64,000 nucleotides of DNA. Origin: Plecoglossus altivelis (lineage: Eukaryota > Chordata > Actinopteri > Osmeriformes > Plecoglossidae). This document shows positions 58,701-64,000 of the stretch, piece by piece. Made by a program: the position numbers and the translations under genes. Position 1 is the stretch's first letter. Every line of letters begins with the position of its first letter. The stretch lies in contig BROE01000025.1 in the NCBI GenBank assembly GCA_036571765.1, positions 2,394,956 through 2,458,955 on the forward strand, written 5' to 3'. The notes under the pieces were generated by a model that was given only the letters and a program-made list of their open reading frames with translations, was not told where the DNA came from and did no database searches.

Positions 58701-60605
58701 TGGGGAGAGAGAGGGGGATGGAGAGGGGGGGGAAGAGAGGGGGGAGGAGGAGGAGAGGGGGGGAGAGAAAGAGACGGGGGGAGAGGAGAGCGTGGGGGGG
58801 GGAGGGAGAGAGAGGGGGGAGGGGAAGGGGAGGGGGTAGGGAGGGGGGGGCTCTCCGGGCTGTGCTCCTGCTTGGTGAGAGAGACACACGAATACTTTAG
58901 GCAAGTAATAAAACATTGAACCCAAGTACCACATCTATCTGGGGAGAGGGGAGAGAGAGCGAGAGGGGGGTGGGGGCTAGCTTTAAGAAAGCACCGCACA
59001 CTTCTGCAGGCACAGGGAACAATCATTTCTCAGCTACGGCGCCACAGCAATATCTCAGCCTCAAAATTGCAATATTACATTATTACTGAATGTTGCTACG
59101 CCGGTGTGGATCGCGTCTGTGGACCCGAACCGGGCCGAGAGGCGGGATATTTCTCGGTTGTCTCGTTTGCAGGGTTGAAAGTCCCGATCTTGCGGCGTCT
59201 GCCTGTCAGACTGCTCACTCGCATCTCTTATTAAGCGGTGCGGAGGAGCAGACAGACGGAGATTCCACGTTGGAGATGTCGGAAGAAGTAGTATGGTTAC
59301 GTGTGACGTGAGGGGTGTTTACCTAACCATCGCTGACAAACAGAACGCAGTGCTGGAGTGATTCCTTGGAGGACATTTTTGGCTTGATTTCCCTCCCTGT
59401 TTTTGTTGTTGTTTATTTGATTGTAGTCTGCCAGCTGATGCCACTGTTATGTAACATTTCGGGGGCCAGGCTACAGTTTTACAGAGAAATGCCAGCCCGC
59501 TGTTCTCATCAGCCTGGGTTTGTTGCAGTCTATTTTAACACACACCAGGCCCTCGAAGCCTGGCTAAACGGGGCGAAACCATCCCTGTGTATTCGGACCG
59601 ATTTTCGTCCGTGTCCGTCTCGTTCTTTGTCTTCAAATATCCTAATCCAATCGTTGTCGACGATCCAAAAGATCGGATGAGCAGCCCTGACCCTTAGCAT
59701 CTTGGCTCGCTCAGCCAATGGGGCTCCTCTGCCAACGAAATACCCTCCTGCTCATAATGTTCCCTGCAGCGAAAATGACCTAAATAAACACAGCCCAAAA
59801 TATACCTCCGAGGGTTCATATAACCCTACCCTCCTAATAGGAGACAGCGATGGGAACGTTTAAACTGCCTGGAAAAACTCTGGTGGTCGAGAAGACCCGA
59901 AGTCATCTGGTCTCGTGCTTTCAAGTCCTCCTTTGTGATTCCTCTCAAGGGTACCTTTGTAATCCCACTGTGAGGCTATAAAATTGATTCCATGTCACAC
60001 GGCCACGTAAAAGGGATCTACTCGGGTTCGTCTGGCAAACTAATTATTTCCGGAAATCCTCTCTAAATCCTTCCGCAGGCCCCTAGCGACCTGTCGTGAT
60101 GACAACGCCGTCCCCTGTGAGCCACCTCGGAGCCGCGGCCTGTGAAGCTGGGCGGTGTGGGCGTGGCGTGTGTACATGTTTTCACACTCGCCGTGGTGGG
60201 CTAATAGAAAACTTCAGTTGTCTTTAGCGATGCCGGCCGGGAGTCTGCATTGTGTCCGGAACACGCTGTGCACGCCATCTGCTACTTACCGCAGTACTTT
60301 CAAAAGTCCTTAAAAAGTCATTACTGCATCTTTTAATTATGGCCGTCCAAACGGCCCTAGAATAGATTCTTTATCCATGAGCAAGGGCAGGTAATGACAG
60401 GACAGTGTTTGGGGCTTCCTGTGGAAAACGCAGAATGGTGGGTTGTCATTGGCTTGGGGGGGGGGGGGGCGTATGTCTGTTGGTGGATTGCTGTACCACA
60501 AAGTAGAAGGCAGATGGACATGTAAACTGGGAGTTTTTCTCATTTGATTTGAAGTGATGCTGTTTTTCCCGCTTCTCATATTGGTCCCACCCTCTGCTCC
60601 TCCAG
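55796..60605. other. Probable 5' UTR intron or intergenic sequence of strbp
   Basis: No coding exon is recognised. It contains a poly-C run (57531-57548), a G-rich stretch at 58078-58113 and a polypurine tract at 58700-58856. Confidence 0.45.
58700..58856. repeat. Polypurine G-rich tract
   Basis: About 155 bp almost entirely G and A, with many GGGG runs separated by one or two A. It could form G-quadruplex or triplex structures (inference). Confidence 0.8.
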
Positions 60606-60705
60606 TTCCAGGCCGGTGAGGCACACAGAGGACAAAGGCTGGCCCAGGAGAGGCTCAGGGTACCTGGGGCCTGACATACACCTCACCCACCTCCACTGCC
60701 TGGAC

Positions 60706-60996
60706 ATGGTGAGTCAGCAGCGCACGGCCTCATCACTCTCGCCGCTTGTCGGAAAACCGCTTCGGGGTGCGCGTTGGCGCGTCGGGATGGCGGATCAGTG
60801 TGGTCGCGATTGTTGACGTGTTGCTCGGCGCCCGCGTTTGTCCGCGCTGCTGTCGAGGCTTGAGGAAGAGACGAGAGATTAGCCAGGTCATGATGAATGA
60901 CCCTGCCTACCCGGAGACTTAACCTATGAATTATTAAAGACGCTCATAAATAACCCAGTGTAATGAGCAGAGCCTACATGCAGGCAGGGAGAGAGA

Positions 60997-61069
<73 letters not shown>

Positions 61070-61607
61070 GGAGAGAGGGAGGGAGAGGNNNNNNNNNNNN
61101 NNNNNNNNNNNNNNNNNNNNNNNNNNNNNNNNNNNNNNNNNNNNNNNNNNNNNNNNNNNNNNNNNNNNNNNNNNNNNNNNNNNNNNNNNNNNNNNNNNNN
61201 NNNNNNNNNNNNNNNNNNNNNNNNNNNNNNNNNNNNNNNNNNNNNNNNNNNNNNNNNNNNNNNNNNNNNNNNNNNNNNNNNNNNNNNNNNNNNNNNNNNN
61301 NNNNNNNNNNNNNNNNNNNNNNNNNNNNNNNNNNNNNNNNNNNNNNNNNNNNNNNNNNNNNNNNNNNNNNNNNNNNNNNNNNNNNNNNNNNNNNNNNNNN
61401 NNNNNNNNNNNNNNNNNNNNNNNNNNNNNNNNNNNNNNNNNNNNNNNNNNNNNNNNNNNNNNNNNNNNNNNNNNNNNNNNNNNNNNNNNNNNNNNNNNNN
61501 NNNNNNNNNNNNNNNNNNNNNNNNNNNNNNNNNNNNNNNNNNNNNNNNNGAGAGAGACAGAGGGAGGGAGAGAGGGCGAGAGGGAGAGCGAGAGAGGGTG
61601 AGGGAGA

Positions 61608-61684
<77 letters not shown>

Positions 61685-64000
61685 GGAGAGAGGGAGGGAG
61701 AGGGAGGGAGGGAGAGAGGGAGAGAGAGAAGAGGAGGGGGGTAGAGAGAGGGATGGAGGGATAGACAGGGAAGAGGAGGGAGGCAGAGAGAGAGGGATAG
61801 GGAAGAGGATGGAGGCAGAGAGAGAGAAGAATAGAGGGATAGACAGGGAAGAGGAGGGGGCAGAGAGAGAAAGAGAAGAATAGAGGGATAGACAGGGAAG
61901 AGAAGGGGGCAGAGAGAGAGAGAGAGAAGAATAGAGGGATAGACAGGGAAGAGAAGGGGGCAGAGAGAGAGAGAGAGAAGAATAGAGGGATAGACAGGGA
62001 AGAGGAGGGGGGCAGAGAGAGAGAATGATAGAGGGATAGACAGGGAAGAGGAGGGGGGCAGATATAGAGAGAGAAGGATAGAGGGATAGACAGGGAAGAG
62101 GAGGGAGGCTGAGAGAAAGGAGTGGGTGAGGGGGAAGGAGGAAAAGGGAAGGGGGGGCTTGAGGGAAGGAGACATTCAGATAGTAACTCCCACGTAATCC
62201 CCCCCCTAGTGGCCACGTGTCTGTTGACAACCAACTCCGCTCACATAATGCACATCAGCGGATTGGTGAAGGCTGTCTGTCTGTGCCGCTGCATGTTCTA
62301 AATGTTAATGTGAGTGCTGCTGCTGTCTCTTGAGGGGCTAGGAAGACCCTGGCTCTCACCCTCCCTCCCTCTTTCTCACCCGTCCCTCCCTCTCATCACC
62401 CGCCCCTCCCTCTCATCACCCGTCCCTCCCTCTTTCTCACCCCTCCCTCCCTCTCATCACCCGCCCCTCCCCAGAAGTCCATTCGCTCGTTGGCGAACGA
62501 TGACCTCCACGTCATGGCCAAGCACGCCAGTGTGTACCCGTCTCCAGAGCAGCTGGACGCCGTGCAGACGCTGGTCTCCGTGGTCGAGTGCGCCCTGAAG
62601 AAGGTATCAGACTGGATGGACACCCTCGACGCCCCCCCGGAGACGGCCCCCCCTGCCCCCGCCAGCGGCAACCCCGCGCCTTCCGACGAACCGACCAGCG
62701 TCGCTGCCAAGCCCTCAAAGTGAGTCCCTGGGGGGGTGGGGGGGGGCTTACTGTTCGAATTTCATGCAGCTTACTGTCCCCCTCCCTCTCTTGTCCGGGG
62801 TGTGCAGTGGCTCGGTGCTGTGCGGGGTGATGCGCGTGGGCCTGGTGGCCAAAGGCCTCCTGATCAGGGGAGACCTGGACCTGGAGCTGGTGCTCATATG
62901 CAGGCAGAAACCCACCAAGGTGCTGCTGTACACCATCAGCGCCAACCTGCCCTTACAGATCCAGGTGAGACACGGCCGCTGCCCCGTCGTCAAGGAGACA
63001 GACGACCCAATACGTGACGCAGACCGTAGAACTAGAGGATCGCTAAATAAATTATGCGCGAGATGGTGGAGATGTATCGGGCGATGGTGTGGGTAGTTCT
63101 TAAAGAGGAGTTGCGTTGGCTGGTAGTAAGGGCATTAATGGGTTGGTTGGCGCTAGTCAATATTTCAACACAAATGCCTGAGGGCATATAAGCGGCGGAA
63201 CGAGAAGAGTCCACAAATTGTAATATTGAGTTCCAAAAGGAAGCGTGTATCTCGCCTAGAGAACCAGGCAATCCACTCTCTCCAGTGTGCTTCCTGCAAC
63301 CCCACACCCAACGTGCGCGCGCACGCACGCAGGCACACGCATACTTAATTACCTGCCATGCCTGCTGTGTGCACTTTGTCATCAGGAGAGGGGTCCATTT
63401 CAAGCCCTCATTTCCTGAGCTAAACTGGGCGGAGGTGTCAGGAGCTATGTGAAGGATGGATTCATCCTTTAAAACGAAAGACCGAGAGAGAGAAAGAACT
63501 AGAGAGAGAGAGAGAGAGAGAGCACCTGGAAGAGTTTCTTATGATTAAAAAAAGAAATCTCCACAAAGTTTCGAAACAAAACACCGGCCGAGTGGAAGGC
63601 ATAACCCCGGCCTGGGTTCACCCATTGTAAATCCCCTTCCGATTCGCGATGGTTTGTGAAGTCGAGCGCGGACGTTCTGCGTGGAACGTGACCCTTGCCC
63701 TCTGCAGGCGCTGACGGAGGACAAGTACGAGGTGCGCCCGTGCGTGGCGGAGGCCGCCATCCGGGTGTTCAACACCAAGGACCCCGCCCTCACCCTGAAG
63801 ATCTGCCTGTCCTCCCTGGCCATGAGGGCAGAGCGCGACACCCCAGCCCAAGGTACGTTCCCCTCTCTCCACCCACAGCCCACCCCCCCTACCCCCCACC
63901 ACCCCCCCGCCACTAGCCTTGAAGAGAAATAGCGCGCCCTCCATTTTACTTAACCTTTATTTTGACAACGCAGGAGAGATGGAGGAGGACGGGGAGGGGA
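60706..64000 (+). CDS. strbp: Spermatid perinuclear RNA-binding protein (ILF3/SPNR family), 5' part
   Basis: STRBP binds double-stranded RNA and microtubules; its N-terminal DZF domain is a nucleotidyltransferase-like fold used for dimerisation. Coding exons seen: 60706-60708 (only the ATG, directly before the donor GTGAGT), 62475-62719, 62808-62964, 63708-63852 and 63974 to the window edge, about 192 residues. The 60606-60705 part of the first exon is 5' UTR. The start MKSIRSLANDD matches the human STRBP start, and LCGVMRVGLVAKGLLI, DLDLELVL, LPLQIQ and LTEDKYEV favour STRBP over ILF3 or ZFR. An Ala/Pro-rich insert (about residues 48-80) is more acidic and charged in human. The dsRNA-binding domains lie beyond the window. 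ILF3 paralogue is the alternative. Confidence 0.88.
60985..61088. repeat. (GA)n tract on the left of the gap
   Basis: GAGAGA repeats running into the N gap, inside strbp intron 1. Confidence 0.9.
61089..61549. other. Assembly gap (461 N) within a (GA)n repeat
   Basis: Both sides of the gap are GA repeats, so assembly failed inside the microsatellite; true length is unknown. Confidence 0.95.
61550..61735. repeat. (GA)n tract on the right of the gap
   Basis: GAGAGG, GGGAGA and a pure GA run of about 55 bp. Confidence 0.9.
61736..62110. repeat. Purine minisatellite, about eight units
   Basis: GAGGGATAGACAGGGAAGAG recurs about every 50 bp, separated by GAGGGGGCAGAGAGAGA. One unit lacks GACA. 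In strbp intron 1. Confidence 0.88.

Noticed and set aside
60924..62234. Very long Ser/Leu/Pro frames on the minus strand across the gap
   Set aside because: Produced by the GA/CT repeat, and the N gap is read through as unknown residues.

Overview
The window is nuclear DNA of a ray-finned (teleost) fish. The grounds are intron-split genes with GT-AG junctions, two intact natterin-type aerolysin-like genes, a single-exon fish-type UDP-glucuronosyltransferase, teleost SINE and hAT MITE insertions, and very dense simple repeats: (CA)n, (GA)n, (CT)n and long poly-G/poly-C runs. Such microsatellite density would fit a gadiform-like genome, but the species cannot be fixed from the sequence. It is a draft assembly, with N gaps at 18929-19599 and 61089-61549 and local signs of uncorrected or falsely duplicated sequence.

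Layout. 2.1-8.9 kb (+): a tandem natterin cluster of two intact genes with a decayed copy between them. 9.5-11.8 kb (+): ptrh1, peptidyl-tRNA hydrolase, five coding exons, with a hAT MITE in intron 3. 11.8-27.4 kb: about 15 kb with no recognisable gene, rich in homopolymers, holding one N gap and a 750-bp tandem repeat. 27.4-29.9 kb (-): a torsin gene, tor2a-like, whose exon 3 and the end of exon 2 are riddled with small indels. 31.1-45.0 kb (-): sh2d3c, an SH2 plus Cas-binding adaptor, traced from its ATG exon to its stop. A complete UGT5-like glucuronosyltransferase lies on the + strand inside one of its introns (35.5-37.2 kb). 46.0-49.6 kb (+): cfap157, a ciliary basal-body protein, nine coding exons, with an RFX X-box-like site just upstream. 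49.6-60.6 kb: no coding gene seen. 60.6-64.0 kb (+): the 5' part of strbp (ILF3/SPNR family), running off the window.

ptrh1, tor2a, sh2d3c and cfap157 are also neighbours in human 9q34.11, as I recall it, so this is an old conserved block. The natterin cluster and the UGT look like fish-lineage additions, and I see no TTC16. The genes do not form one pathway: translation rescue (ptrh1), ER AAA+ chaperone (torsin), adhesion signalling (sh2d3c), cilia (cfap157), RNA binding (strbp), defence or venom-type pore formers (natterins) and detoxification (UGT). I found no wholly new biological system. The most interesting points are the shape of the natterin array, the nested antisense UGT, and several places where the assembly itself needs checking.
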